From assembly GCA_051878795.1 (NCBI GenBank), contig JBJEKU010000048.1, forward strand, positions 1 through 15,151: DNA of 15,151 bases, written 5' to 3'. The DNA comes from W1P20-047 sp051878795. GTDB lineage: Bacteria; Actinomycetota; Coriobacteriia; Coriobacteriales; Eggerthellaceae. The translations under genes and the position numbers were made by a program. Numbering within the stretch: the stretch's first letter is position 1; each line of letters begins with the position of its first letter. The notes beneath the pieces are model-generated. The model was not told the origin of the DNA. It ran no database searches and saw only the letters and a program-made list of their open reading frames with translations. Positions 5,148-13,728 of the stretch are shown one piece after another.

Positions 5148-7254
5148 TGTAGGCAAGAAGCTCAGCGCCGTCCACGTTTGGGCTCTGGGCGTCGGCATCG
5201 TACTCGTCGGCGAATTCATGGGTTGGAACTACGCGGTCAAGCTGGGTGGTTCCATGGCGCCGCTTATCGGCGTGCCCCTGGTTATCATCATGTACTACTT
5301 CGTGGTGAAGATGACCAACGAAATGGCCTTGGTCATCCCCGAATCAGGTGGTCAATACAGTATGTCGAAGTTCCTCATGGGTCCTTTGGCAGCGTTCAAC
5401 GTGGCTTTGATGATGGTGCTGGAATACACCATGCTGGAGGCGGGCGACGTCATCGTCGTCGGTCAGATCCTGAACTCCATCAATCCGGGTATCCAGGTTC
5501 TGCCCTTCATGCTGCTCAGCCTTCTGGCGCTCGCGTACATCAACTACCACGGCGCGTATGCATCGCTGACCCTGAACTTCGTCATCACCGCCATTGCATT
5601 CGGCTGCGTGATCATGCTTTTGGTCTTCAATAACCTGGGCGACCTGAGCGGATCGATGGAACAGCTGAAGACCATCACCAACGGTATCCCGTACGGACCC
5701 TTGGGTATCATGGCGTCCCTGCAGTTCTGCTGCTGGTTCTTCCTGGGCATCGAGGGTACGGCGATGACCGCCAACGAAGTGGGCAACAAGAAGCGCGACC
5801 TTCCCACGGGCTCCCTCCTTGGTCTGTTGACCTTGTTCCTGGGCGGTGCTGCAACCTGGTTCATCTGCTCCACCACCATCCCGGCGGGGCTGCTTTCCGA
5901 CTCCGTCTACCCGCTGTTCGAAGCGGCGCAGGCGTCTGGCAAGTTGTTCCTGGTCATCGCATTGTTCGTGGGCACGGTGTTCGCCTGCCTGGCTTCCGCA
6001 AACGGCTGCATCATGGACGCTGCCCGTGCATGGAGCGTCCTTTCCCGTGACGGTCTGCTTCCGGAAGTCTTCGGTAAGTTGCACCCCAAGTTCAACTCTC
6101 CGTATCGTGCGATCATCTTCCTGATTCCCATCGCAGCCGCTGTTGCCATGACCGGCTTGCTCGATCAGGCGGTAACCCTCTCCGTCTTCTCTGCAATGGC
6201 CGTTTACATCCTGACTGCGGTCAAGTTCCTGCGTTTCCGCAAGATCTATCCTTTGGACAAGGTCAAGCGCGTCACGACCGTGAAGCTGCATCCGCTGCCT
6301 GCGTATGCCGTCATCGTCATCTGCTCGGCGGTCCTGTTGGGCATGACCATCAATTACGGCACTACCATGATCGCGGCAGCCGGCTTCTATCTGGTTTCTT
6401 CGGCGTGGTTCCTGCTGCGTCGCCAGAAGATGATGAACACCCGTGCGTTCTATGCATCCGCAATCGACGCTCTGGGTTATCCCGTCCTGGAGAAGAAGAA
6501 GGCCCACGAAGGTGCTGGGGAGGCTCCTGCAGCCCAGCCCGTCCTCCAGCCCGCACCTGCGCTTGCTACCGCCGGCGCCGTTGCTGCGAGCGACGAGAAG
6601 CGCTGCCCCTACTGCGGCGCGGTTATCGGCAAGCATCGTTACTGCCCCGATTGCGGACGCCAGCAGTTCCCGCCCTTCCAGACCATCGAGCGCGGCGACA
6701 TCTTCCGTTTCGGCAACTACCACGGCAACATGGACTGGGTGGTCCTGGACAAGGCCGATGGCAAGCTGCTGCTTATGACCGAGGAATGCATCGACTGCCG
6801 TGCCTTCCATCACGAATGGACCGACGTATCTTGGGAAACCAGCGACCTGCGCAAGTGGATGAACAAGGACTTCCTGGAAAAGGGCTTCAACGAAAACGAG
6901 CGGAGCATCATCGTGGAATCCCGCGTCGCTCCCGGCATCAACCCCAGTTTCCAGTCCTATCCCGGCCAGGCAACCATGGACAAGGTGTTCCTGCTGAGTA
7001 TCTTGGAAGCCGAAAAGTACCTGGATAAGACCGACAGCGACTGCTCCATGCAAGCCGAGGCTACCGATTATGCGAAGGAATGGGGCGCGTGCATTTCCGA
7101 AAACGGTAAGACCTGGTGGCGCCTGCGTTCCCCCGGTATCGACCAACGAAGCACTGCGTACGTGGGACCTGGCGGCCGTATCGTCGCAACCGGCATGGAT
7201 GTCGATTACGCCGCGCACGGCATCCGTCCCGCTATGTGGATCTCCGTCGAGTAG
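5134..7254 (+). CDS. APC-superfamily permease fused to zinc ribbon and DUF6273
   Basis: A 706-residue protein. Residues ~10-430 form an APC-superfamily amino-acid/amine permease with about 12 helices. The TM1 motif (ALGVGIVLVGEFMGWNY) and the signature FFLGIEGTAMTANEVGNKKR (about 206-225) fit the family and somewhat resemble ethanolamine/amine permeases. The substrate cannot be read from sequence. A Pro/Ala-rich linker (~455-487) leads to a zinc ribbon with Cys491, Cys494, Cys504 and Cys507. Residues ~515-706 match the DUF6273 pattern (FGNYHGNMDWVVL, LRKWMN, WWRLRSPG, GIRPAMWI). With an even helix number the extra domains should be cytoplasmic. Typical APC permeases end near residue 450-500, so the 215-residue tail is unusual and could sense substrate or metal. 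The reading frame is continuous through the junction. It follows two overlapping small membrane-protein genes. Confidence 0.9.
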   Translation: MAESNVGKKLSAVHVWALGVGIVLVGEFMGWNYAVKLGGSMAPLIGVPLVIIMYYFVVKMTNEMALVIPESGGQYSMSKFLMGPLAAFNVALMMVLEYTMLEAGDVIVVGQILNSINPGIQVLPFMLLSLLALAYINYHGAYASLTLNFVITAIAFGCVIMLLVFNNLGDLSGSMEQLKTITNGIPYGPLGIMASLQFCCWFFLGIEGTAMTANEVGNKKRDLPTGSLLGLLTLFLGGAATWFICSTTIPAGLLSDSVYPLFEAAQASGKLFLVIALFVGTVFACLASANGCIMDAARAWSVLSRDGLLPEVFGKLHPKFNSPYRAIIFLIPIAAAVAMTGLLDQAVTLSVFSAMAVYILTAVKFLRFRKIYPLDKVKRVTTVKLHPLPAYAVIVICSAVLLGMTINYGTTMIAAAGFYLVSSAWFLLRRQKMMNTRAFYASAIDALGYPVLEKKKAHEGAGEAPAAQPVLQPAPALATAGAVAASDEKRCPYCGAVIGKHRYCPDCGRQQFPPFQTIERGDIFRFGNYHGNMDWVVLDKADGKLLLMTEECIDCRAFHHEWTDVSWETSDLRKWMNKDFLEKGFNENERSIIVESRVAPGINPSFQSYPGQATMDKVFLLSILEAEKYLDKTDSDCSMQAEATDYAKEWGACISENGKTWWRLRSPGIDQRSTAYVGPGGRIVATGMDVDYAAHGIRPAMWISVE

Positions 7255-7279
7255 GCAAACAACAACCCGAAGAGCGTTT

Positions 7280-7348
7280 CCTTTCGTTTTCCTCCGGAGA
7301 CGCCCCTTCAAAACGAAAGGCTGTCGCACCGCGGCAGCCTTTCGTTTT
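7280..7348. terminator. Three-armed, probably bidirectional terminator
   Basis: AAAACGAAAGGCTG (7310-7323) pairs perfectly with CAGCCTTTCGTTTT (7335-7348), a 14-bp stem with T-rich ends on both strands. It therefore suits both the permease operon (+) and the tetR gene (-). A further copy of the right arm, CCTTTCGTTTT at 7280-7290, can also pair with 7310-7320, so two mutually exclusive hairpins are possible on the plus transcript. Confidence 0.85.
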
Positions 7349-7380
7349 CGGCCGTTGGCTTATCGGGGTGCCAGACCGGC

Positions 7381-7998
7381 TTACGCAAGCGCATTCTGCA
7401 CGACATCGCTGGTTGGAATCCCTTCTTCTTCGCAGACGGATTCCACAAGGGTGGGGACTATCCGCTCGATGAAGCTTCCGGGAAAGATGTCGGAAATGGA
7501 TTGTGCGTTCTCGATATTCTCTTCTTGGAAGAGGGCGCCGAGCATGCCGCATGAGGCGTATCGGATGATCGTCTTGGTCTTAGGCTTCAGGGTCTTTTCG
7601 GAGCGGTGGATCAGCTGGGACCACATGGTGCAGACCTGATCGGAGATAATCCTTTGAACGGTGCCAGTACCCCCTTGGCGCATTGCGACGGAAATACGGT
7701 GGGCAGAAGCGCTCATATCGTTGTTGATGTAATCCTGGTATTTCTGGCTGCTGAGCACCGAGAAAATGAACTTGGGGAGATTTCCGGATTCCAAGATCTC
7801 GACCGCAATCGCTTTCTGCAGCAGGTCGTAGATGTCATTGAAGTAATAGTAGAAAGTCGTTCTGTTGCAGTGAGCGGCCGAGGTTATGGCTTTGACCCCG
7901 ATTTTGGATATATGGGTCTTTTCGAGCAGAATCCAGAATTCGTCGATAATACGCTGCCTGGCATCAGGTTCATTCAGATTCTTCTTGGGGCGGGCCAT
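7381..7998 (-). CDS. TetR/AcrR-family transcriptional regulator
   Basis: A 205-residue protein of typical TetR length. The N-terminal three-helix DNA-binding domain spans about residues 12-60, with the classic helix-turn-helix end NRTTFYYYFNDIYDLL. The remaining ~145 residues are the ligand-binding and dimerisation region, which is not conserved enough to name a ligand. The ATG at 7998 has AAGGAA upstream; a TTG at 8037 would add 13 residues without support. It is divergent from the large activase gene across a 342-bp gap rich in inverted repeats, so the inferred role is control of that gene and of itself. A -10-like TATAGT lies at 8062-8057. Its codons look somewhat more AT-rich than its neighbours'. 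Confidence 0.9.
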   Translation of the reverse strand: MARPKKNLNEPDARQRIIDEFWILLEKTHISKIGVKAITSAAHCNRTTFYYYFNDIYDLLQKAIAVEILESGNLPKFIFSVLSSQKYQDYINNDMSASAHRISVAMRQGGTGTVQRIISDQVCTMWSQLIHRSEKTLKPKTKTIIRYASCGMLGALFQEENIENAQSISDIFPGSFIERIVPTLVESVCEEEGIPTSDVVQNALA

Positions 7999-8095
7999 TT
8001 CTGCTTCCTTGTTCCTTAGAGTGGTCTTTCCCTTCAATCATTCCGGTAGCTTATTGACTATAGGGCTTTTCCAATGGACTGGACCGTTCGCGGGG

Positions 8096-8189
8096 TATCG
8101 GTGTCTGAACTGTCAAATTCGCTATCATCGACCATAACCCGACGAATTTGAGAACTTGTCTGTTTTTTGGTTCACCAGAGACACCGATA
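8096..8189. promoter_or_regulatory. Nested inverted repeats between tetR and activase gene
   Basis: TATCGGTGTCT (8096-8106) and AGACACCGATA (8179-8189) form a perfect 11-bp outer repeat. TCAAATTCG (8113-8121) and CGAATTTGA (8143-8151) form a perfect 9-bp inner one. The right outer arm overlaps a -10-like TAATCT (8188-8193) with a weak TTGGTT at 8167-8172 (15-bp spacer). Such a layout fits repressor binding by the divergent TetR protein, though spaced arms could also be DNA-looping sites. Arms are seen directly; the operator role is inferred. Confidence 0.6.
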
Positions 8190-8195
8190 ATCTGA

Positions 8196-8297
8196 GGAGC
8201 AGGCGATACTGCTGCTGTGGGCAGCAGGGCGAATGCTTGCTCCGGTGGCAGGGCCGATATGTTCCATCTTGCAGTATCGCGTATTACTCGATCGGCC
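8196..8297 (+). promoter_or_regulatory. Interleaved stems in the activase gene 5' leader
   Basis: Within the presumed transcript, GGAGCA (8196-8201) can pair with TGCTCC (8238-8243), enclosing CTGCTG/CAGCAG (8212-8227). GCGATACTGC (8203-8212) is perfectly complementary to GCAGTATCGC (8271-8280), and GGCCGAT (8252-8258) to ATCGGCC (8291-8297). The pairings cross, so they are either pseudoknotted or mutually exclusive, as in regulatory RNAs. I do not recognise a known riboswitch core. No gene is seen between 7999 and 8340. Confidence 0.5.
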
Positions 8298-8340
8298 TTG
8301 CGAATGGATGATGCTTTCAGATTCGTGAGAGGACGGATGC

Positions 8341-11300
8341 ATGGGCTCCGATCGCGTTCCAGTGCGCCTGAATGTCGGGTTCGACGTCGGATCGACTACG
8401 GTGAAGGCGGTTGCGGTCGCCACCGATGATGGCAAAATCGTGTTTCGAGAGTATAAGCGCCATGGGGCCCGTCAGGTTCAGAGCGTCATCGAATCCCTTG
8501 AATCATTGAAGAGGGCTTTTCCCGATGCCTTGATATATTGTGCGATCACGGGGTCGGGAGCGGACCCGATTGCACGTGCGATGAAGGTGCCCTATATCCA
8601 GGAAGTGGTTGCGAATTCCATCGCCGTGCAGCGCTTGTACCCTGCGGTCAACACCGCCATCGAACTCGGTGGCCAAGACGCGAAGATAATCTTCTTCTCG
8701 CACGACGCCCGAAGCGAGGGTGGGCTTTCTGTGGGCGATATGCGCATGAACGGCAGTTGCGCCGGTGGCACCGGGGCGTTTATCGATGAGATCGCCTCGC
8801 TGCTCTGCGTTCCTGTCGAGGAATTCAACGGCTTGGCTCAGGCGGGAAACCGCGTGTACGATGTGTCGGGGCGATGCGGCGTGTATGCCAAAACCGATAT
8901 CCAGCCCCTGCTCAACCAGGGTGTTCCCAAGCACGACCTGGCGCTTTCCACTTTCCATGCCATCGCAAAGCAGACGATCGGCGGCCTTGCCCAGGGACTG
9001 GACATCGTGCCCCCTGTGATTTTCGAGGGCGGTCCGCTCACTTTCAATCCGACTTTGATCCGCGTATTCGCCGAGCGTTTGGGGCTCGAATCGGTTGACG
9101 TGGTGGTTCCCGACAATCCCGAGCTCGTCGTCGCTTTGGGTGCGGCGTATTCCGTGGGGGATATGTTCCCCGAATCCGAATGCATTTTGGATGGCGGGCG
9201 TGCGATCCCGTCTTTGGAGGCTCTGCTCGAGCAGGGCAGCTGCCTTGCCGATTCGGCTCCGAGCTTCTTTCGGAGCGGGGAGGGGAGGGATGCCTTCGAA
9301 AAACGCCACGAATTGCCCCGGTGGCAGCCGGTTCGCGTGTCTGCGGGTGACGAAGTCCGCGGATACCTGGGCATAGACTGCGGCAGTACCACGACTAAGT
9401 TCGTCCTTTGGGGGGAAGACGACGTCCTGTTGGATGCCTTCTACGCTCCGAACGAGGGCGAGCCCCTCGATGTGGCTATCGGGGCGCTCGTGGAAATGAA
9501 CGATCGTTTCCGCAGGCAGGGTGCAACATTGCATGTGCTCGGAGTCGGCACGACGGGGTATGGCGAGATGCTGATGAAGCAGGCTTGCAAGGCGGATTAC
9601 CACGTCGTGGAAACGGTTGCCCATGCCAGAGCTGCCCGCGCCTGGCTTCCCGATGCCAGCTTCATCTTGGATATCGGCGGACAGGACATGAAGGCCATCT
9701 GGCTGAACGACGGTGTGGTGACCGATATCCTGGTCAACGAGGCCTGCTCTTCGGGTTGCGGCAGCTTTTTGGAGAACTTCGCTTCCAACCTGGGCATTCC
9801 CGTGCGCGAGATTGCCGACCGGGCATTCCAGAGCACTTCCCCGGCGAAATTGGGAAGCCGTTGCACCGTCTTCATGAATTCCAGCGTGGTGTCCGAGCAG
9901 AAGAAGGGGAAGACCCCCGATGACATCATGGCGGGATTGTGCCGCTCGATTGTCGAGAACGTGTTCACCAAGGTTATCCGCTTGGGCAATCTGGACCGCT
10001 TGGGTGATCGAATCATGGTGCAGGGCGGAACCTTTGCCAACAACGCCGTGTTGCGGGCGTTCGAGGAATATGTCGGCAAGGAAATGACCAGGGCGCCCTA
10101 CCCGGGTCTGATGGGGGCGATCGGCGCGGCGATGCTTGCGAGGGAGCACATGGAGCAGGGGAGGGATTGCCGGGGCAGGCTCCCCGAAAGCAGCTTCATC
10201 GGCTTCGATGGCCTTGCCCGCTTGGAATACACCCGCGAATCGAACCTGACCTGCCCCTTCTGCGCGAATCACTGCAATCGTACGAAGATCGCCTTTTCCA
10301 ATGGCGGGGTGTTCGTGACCGGTAACCGCTGCCCGAAAGGCGAGATCGTGGGCGATCCGGCAGATGGCTCCGTCCGCCAACAGCTGAAAGAGACCGTCAG
10401 CAAGATGGGGGCGGTTCCCAACCTGTTCGAAGAGCGCAAGAAGATGCTCTTCGACGATTACCCTTATTCGCAGCTCTGTCCCGACAGGGGCACCGTGATC
10501 GGCTTGCCGCGCGTGCTGGCGTTTTGGGACTATGCACCCTTTTGGACCACCTTCTGGAAGTCCTTGGGTTTCCAGGTGAAGCTGAGCCCATCGAGCACCC
10601 GGGAGCTGTACGAAGAGGGCCTTCATGCGGTGACCAGCGACACCGAATGCTTCCCCGCAAAGCTGGTGCATGGGCATATCAGAAGCCTGGTCCGTTCGGG
10701 GGTCGACCGCATCTTCATGCCGGTGATCACTGTGGTGGAAAGCGAAGGTGCCATGTCCACCGCGGAAAGCAAATGCGCCATCGTGAAGGGATTCCCCCTG
10801 GTCGTTGCCAATTCCGATAATCCCCAAGAGAAATGGGGCGTGCCCTTCGATGCGCCGCTCTGGCATTGGTACACCCTGAAGGACAGGGACCGTCAGCTGA
10901 CTGCCTGGATGCGCGAGACCTTCGGCATCGAAGCTCCGCTTGTTCGCCAGGCGCTCGAGCAGGCGGACAACGCCCAGCGCTCTTTCCGTGCGGGCTTGCA
11001 GTCCCGTGGCGTGCAGGTGATGGAGGAAGTCCAGGCGAGCGGGGGTTACGCGGTCATTATCGCGAGCAGGCCCTATCAGAATGACGACTTAGTCAACCAT
11101 GATATCCCGCAGATCTTCGCAGAGCAGGGTGTTGCGGTTCTGACTGCAGATTCCATACCCCAGATCGCCACCGAGGATCTTTCCAACAGCCTTCTGGATG
11201 CGGTGAACAACTTCCATGCCAGGATGCTTTCCACCGCCATGGTGGCGGCGAGGAGCCCCTATCTGGAATATGCCCAGATCGTGAACTTCAACTGCGGGCA

Positions 11301-12741
11301 CGACGCCTACCTTTCCGACGAGATCGTGCGCATCATGGATAAGATAAGCGGGAAGGCGCCTTTGATTCTGAAGGTGGATGAGAGCGATATCTCGGGTCCT
11401 TTGAGGATGCGCATCCGCAGCTTTGTCGATACCGTGGAAACCCGCAGGAAAACCGGGAGGTCCCTGGAAGCCAAGCCCCTGGAAGATCCGTACCATTCGA
11501 AGTTCTCGAAGGACATGCGGCGTGGGGGAGGAAACGAGAAGACCATCCTCGTGCCCAATACCTCGCATGCCTTCAGCATGCTCATGAGCACCGCTTTCTC
11601 TTCCCAGAACGTTGATGCGGTGAGCCTGCCCGTGGGTAGGGAAGAGGCGATCCGCCTGGGAAAGCAGTACGTGCATAATGACATCTGCTTCCCCTGCCAG
11701 ATAGTCATCGGAGAGGCACTCGCCGCGCTCAAGAGCGGTGATTGGGACCCCGATAAGGTGGCAATCGGCATGGGCAAATATTTGGGAGACTGCCGCCTGA
11801 CCCATTACACCGCCCTATTGCGCAAGGCGCTCGACGATGCAGGCTTTCCCCAGGTTCCCATCATCACCAACGACGACGCGGACTTCCATAATGTTCATCC
11901 AGGCTTCAAGATGAGCCTGCTCACTGCCTTGCGCATCGCCTTCGGGCTCCCTATGATTGATGCGCTCGAAGAACTGCTGCGCAAGATCCGGCCCTACGAA
12001 TCAGTTCCGGGGAGCACCCAGGAAGCCTTCGACGAGGGCTTGCAGCTGACGATGGATGGCTTGCGCGAGCATGGTATTTCCGGCATGAAGAAGGGTTTCG
12101 CGAAAGCAATCGATCTGATGTGCCAGGTGGACTACGACCGCGGCAATCCCAGGCCCCGCGTGCTTATCGTGGGGGAATACCTGCTCAATTTCCATCCCGG
12201 CTCGAATCACGATATCGAGAAGTACCTGGAAGACAACGGCATGGAGGTTATCGAGGCCCGCATGACCGATGTTATCAGGAAGTCGTATTTCTACAAGGAT
12301 ACCCAGGTCAAGGAATACAAGCTGGACAAGCCGATCGGTTATAAGGCGCTCTTTCGCGTCGAGAACAACATCTTCAACCTGGCACACGATACGGCAGATG
12401 CCATCGCAAGCGCCCATCCGCTGTACAGCCCCGCGCCGCGCATACAGGATATCGTCAAGGCGAGCGACCCGATCATCCACCACACCTTCGACGCGGGAGA
12501 GGGTGTGCTCATTCCCGCAGAGGTGCTGCATCATGCCCAAGAGGGATGCAGGTCGTTTATCATCCTGCAGCCCTTCGGCTGCCTGCCGAACCATATCGTG
12601 GGCAGGGGCATCGTCAAGAAGCTGAAGGAGTTGTATCCGGACGCCTGTATCTTACCGCTTGATTACGACCCCGACGTTGCGCACGCAAACGTGGAGAATC
12701 GATTACAGATGCTCATCATGGATGCGAAGGCGAGGGCATGA
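8341..12741 (+). CDS. Giant fused 2-hydroxyacyl-CoA dehydratase activase-related protein
   Basis: A 1,466-residue protein. Two BadF/BadG/BcrA/BcrD-type ATPase domains lie in tandem at about 10-280 and 340-615. Each has a phosphate-binding loop (DVGSTT at 15-20, DCGSTTTK at 346-353) and a GGQD motif. Each also has two cysteines where HgdC activases hold a shared 4Fe-4S cluster: Cys140 and Cys179 in the first, Cys469 and Cys508 in the second. A four-cysteine knot follows (Cys638, 641, 645, 664), then a DUF2229/HgdB-like region at about 715-940 and a further dehydratase-like part (NCGHDAYL near 985, CFPC at 1116-1119) to the end. In HgdC systems the activase drives ATP-dependent single-electron transfer to the dehydratase. 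Fused proteins of this size are known in anaerobes with unclear substrates. No separate HgdA/HgdB genes are present here. The ATG has GAGAGGA upstream. Confidence 0.9.
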   Translation: MGSDRVPVRLNVGFDVGSTTVKAVAVATDDGKIVFREYKRHGARQVQSVIESLESLKRAFPDALIYCAITGSGADPIARAMKVPYIQEVVANSIAVQRLYPAVNTAIELGGQDAKIIFFSHDARSEGGLSVGDMRMNGSCAGGTGAFIDEIASLLCVPVEEFNGLAQAGNRVYDVSGRCGVYAKTDIQPLLNQGVPKHDLALSTFHAIAKQTIGGLAQGLDIVPPVIFEGGPLTFNPTLIRVFAERLGLESVDVVVPDNPELVVALGAAYSVGDMFPESECILDGGRAIPSLEALLEQGSCLADSAPSFFRSGEGRDAFEKRHELPRWQPVRVSAGDEVRGYLGIDCGSTTTKFVLWGEDDVLLDAFYAPNEGEPLDVAIGALVEMNDRFRRQGATLHVLGVGTTGYGEMLMKQACKADYHVVETVAHARAARAWLPDASFILDIGGQDMKAIWLNDGVVTDILVNEACSSGCGSFLENFASNLGIPVREIADRAFQSTSPAKLGSRCTVFMNSSVVSEQKKGKTPDDIMAGLCRSIVENVFTKVIRLGNLDRLGDRIMVQGGTFANNAVLRAFEEYVGKEMTRAPYPGLMGAIGAAMLAREHMEQGRDCRGRLPESSFIGFDGLARLEYTRESNLTCPFCANHCNRTKIAFSNGGVFVTGNRCPKGEIVGDPADGSVRQQLKETVSKMGAVPNLFEERKKMLFDDYPYSQLCPDRGTVIGLPRVLAFWDYAPFWTTFWKSLGFQVKLSPSSTRELYEEGLHAVTSDTECFPAKLVHGHIRSLVRSGVDRIFMPVITVVESEGAMSTAESKCAIVKGFPLVVANSDNPQEKWGVPFDAPLWHWYTLKDRDRQLTAWMRETFGIEAPLVRQALEQADNAQRSFRAGLQSRGVQVMEEVQASGGYAVIIASRPYQNDDLVNHDIPQIFAEQGVAVLTADSIPQIATEDLSNSLLDAVNNFHARMLSTAMVAARSPYLEYAQIVNFNCGHDAYLSDEIVRIMDKISGKAPLILKVDESDISGPLRMRIRSFVDTVETRRKTGRSLEAKPLEDPYHSKFSKDMRRGGGNEKTILVPNTSHAFSMLMSTAFSSQNVDAVSLPVGREEAIRLGKQYVHNDICFPCQIVIGEALAALKSGDWDPDKVAIGMGKYLGDCRLTHYTALLRKALDDAGFPQVPIITNDDADFHNVHPGFKMSLLTALRIAFGLPMIDALEELLRKIRPYESVPGSTQEAFDEGLQLTMDGLREHGISGMKKGFAKAIDLMCQVDYDRGNPRPRVLIVGEYLLNFHPGSNHDIEKYLEDNGMEVIEARMTDVIRKSYFYKDTQVKEYKLDKPIGYKALFRVENNIFNLAHDTADAIASAHPLYSPAPRIQDIVKASDPIIHHTFDAGEGVLIPAEVLHHAQEGCRSFIILQPFGCLPNHIVGRGIVKKLKELYPDACILPLDYDPDVAHANVENRLQMLIMDAKARA

Positions 12742-12841
12742 AGATGCGGATAGTGCAAAGAAGGCCGTCCGGATGCTTTGCCTGGCTCTGTAAATCGGAT
12801 CGCCGGGGTGTTCTGAGGTGCTGAAAACGGCAGGCGACGAG

Positions 12842-12876
12842 ACCGGGCAGTTCCCCCTGCGGGGCTAACTGCCGGT
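12842..12876. terminator. Strong hairpin after the activase gene, no U-tract
   Basis: ACCGG-CAGTT pairs with AACTG-CCGGT around an inner CCCC-tgc-GGGG helix, with only a G bulge and two unpaired bases. It lies 100 bp past the activase stop and 79 bp before the nitroreductase gene. There is no T-run after it (GTGGTTTCC), so it may be a poor terminator, a processing site or an operator. I see no gene in the 214-bp gap. Confidence 0.5.
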
Positions 12877-12955
12877 GTGGTTTCCAACTGGGTCTAGGGT
12901 GGCAGTCGAGCAATCTCGATCAGGTCGTTTCAGCGGTCGATAGGAAGGGTTCCCA

Positions 12956-13609
12956 ATGGATGTATTCGAAGTAATGGAACAGCGGCATAGCGTTCGAAAG
13001 TATCTGGATAAGCCGATTTCTTCCGATGCGGAAAGAAAGCTTCGCAAGGCTGTCGAGGAAGTGAATGCAAAAAGCGGCCTTTCCATCCAACTGATGCTCA
13101 ACGAGCCCATGTGCTTTGCTTCCAGGATGGCGAGGTATGGGAAGTTCTCCGGTGTGAAGAACTATATCTCGCTCGTGGGTCCGAAAGGCGATAGCCTGGA
13201 TGAGGCGTGCGGGTACTGGGGTGAGCATCTGGTCCTGCTTGCCCAGGAGATGGGCCTCAACACCTGTTGGGTGGCTCTGTCCCACGGAAGGAGCGCCGCA
13301 AAGGTTGCACGCGGACAGAAGGAGGTGTGCCTGATCGCGGTCGGCTATGGTGCCAACCAGGGCTTCAAGCACAGGGTGAAAACCCTCTCGCAGCTGACCG
13401 ACCTGGAAGATCCCATTCCCGATTGGTTCATGGAGGGCTTGTATGCCGCGCAGCTTGCTCCGACGGCGATGAACCAGCAGAAATTCGTGTTCAGCCTGGT
13501 TGATGGCGAGCCGGCTGCCCAGGTTTGCGGCCACGGCTTTTATTCGAAAGTCGACCTGGGAATCGTGAAATACCATTTCGAGGCAGCGACGGGGAGGAAG
13601 GTCCGCTGA
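12956..13609 (+). CDS. Nitroreductase-family flavoprotein (TM1586-like)
   Basis: A 217-residue protein. The N-terminus carries the nitroreductase FMN-site motif RHSVRKYLDKPI (residues 10-21). The middle has YWGEHLVLLAQEMGLNTCWVAL (about 83-104), and the second half has LAPTAMNQQKFVF (about 167-179), the pattern of the TM1586-type (PF14512) subgroup. These enzymes bind FMN and use NAD(P)H to reduce quinones or nitro compounds; the natural substrate here is unknown. AGGAAGG (12942-12948) is seven bases before the ATG. The gene stands alone between the activase gene and the surface-protein gene, 214 bp and 244 bp away, so a functional link to either is not shown. Confidence 0.88.
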   Translation: MDVFEVMEQRHSVRKYLDKPISSDAERKLRKAVEEVNAKSGLSIQLMLNEPMCFASRMARYGKFSGVKNYISLVGPKGDSLDEACGYWGEHLVLLAQEMGLNTCWVALSHGRSAAKVARGQKEVCLIAVGYGANQGFKHRVKTLSQLTDLEDPIPDWFMEGLYAAQLAPTAMNQQKFVFSLVDGEPAAQVCGHGFYSKVDLGIVKYHFEAATGRKVR

Positions 13610-13728
13610 GCAGGCGGGTTTTCCCCTATTCATTCCCCCGAGAATTCTTCTTGTTTTGCGGTGGCGCTTCCAGCGTCGGATCCGCATACGCTATTTGCGC
13701 ATTCACAGAACATCGCAGTGTTGCGGAT

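Noticed and set aside
5344..7329. A 661-codon minus-strand frame opposite the permease
   Set aside because: Antisense shadow; it lacks membrane helices or motifs and crosses the terminator.
8503..10866. A 787-codon minus-strand frame inside the activase gene
   Set aside because: Antisense shadow of a strongly conserved protein, with no recognisable domain.
12738..12824. A 28-codon frame starting in a 4-nt ATGA overlap with the activase stop
   Set aside because: The peptide is Arg/Cys-rich with no helix or motif and no ribosome site of its own; the overlap alone is not enough.
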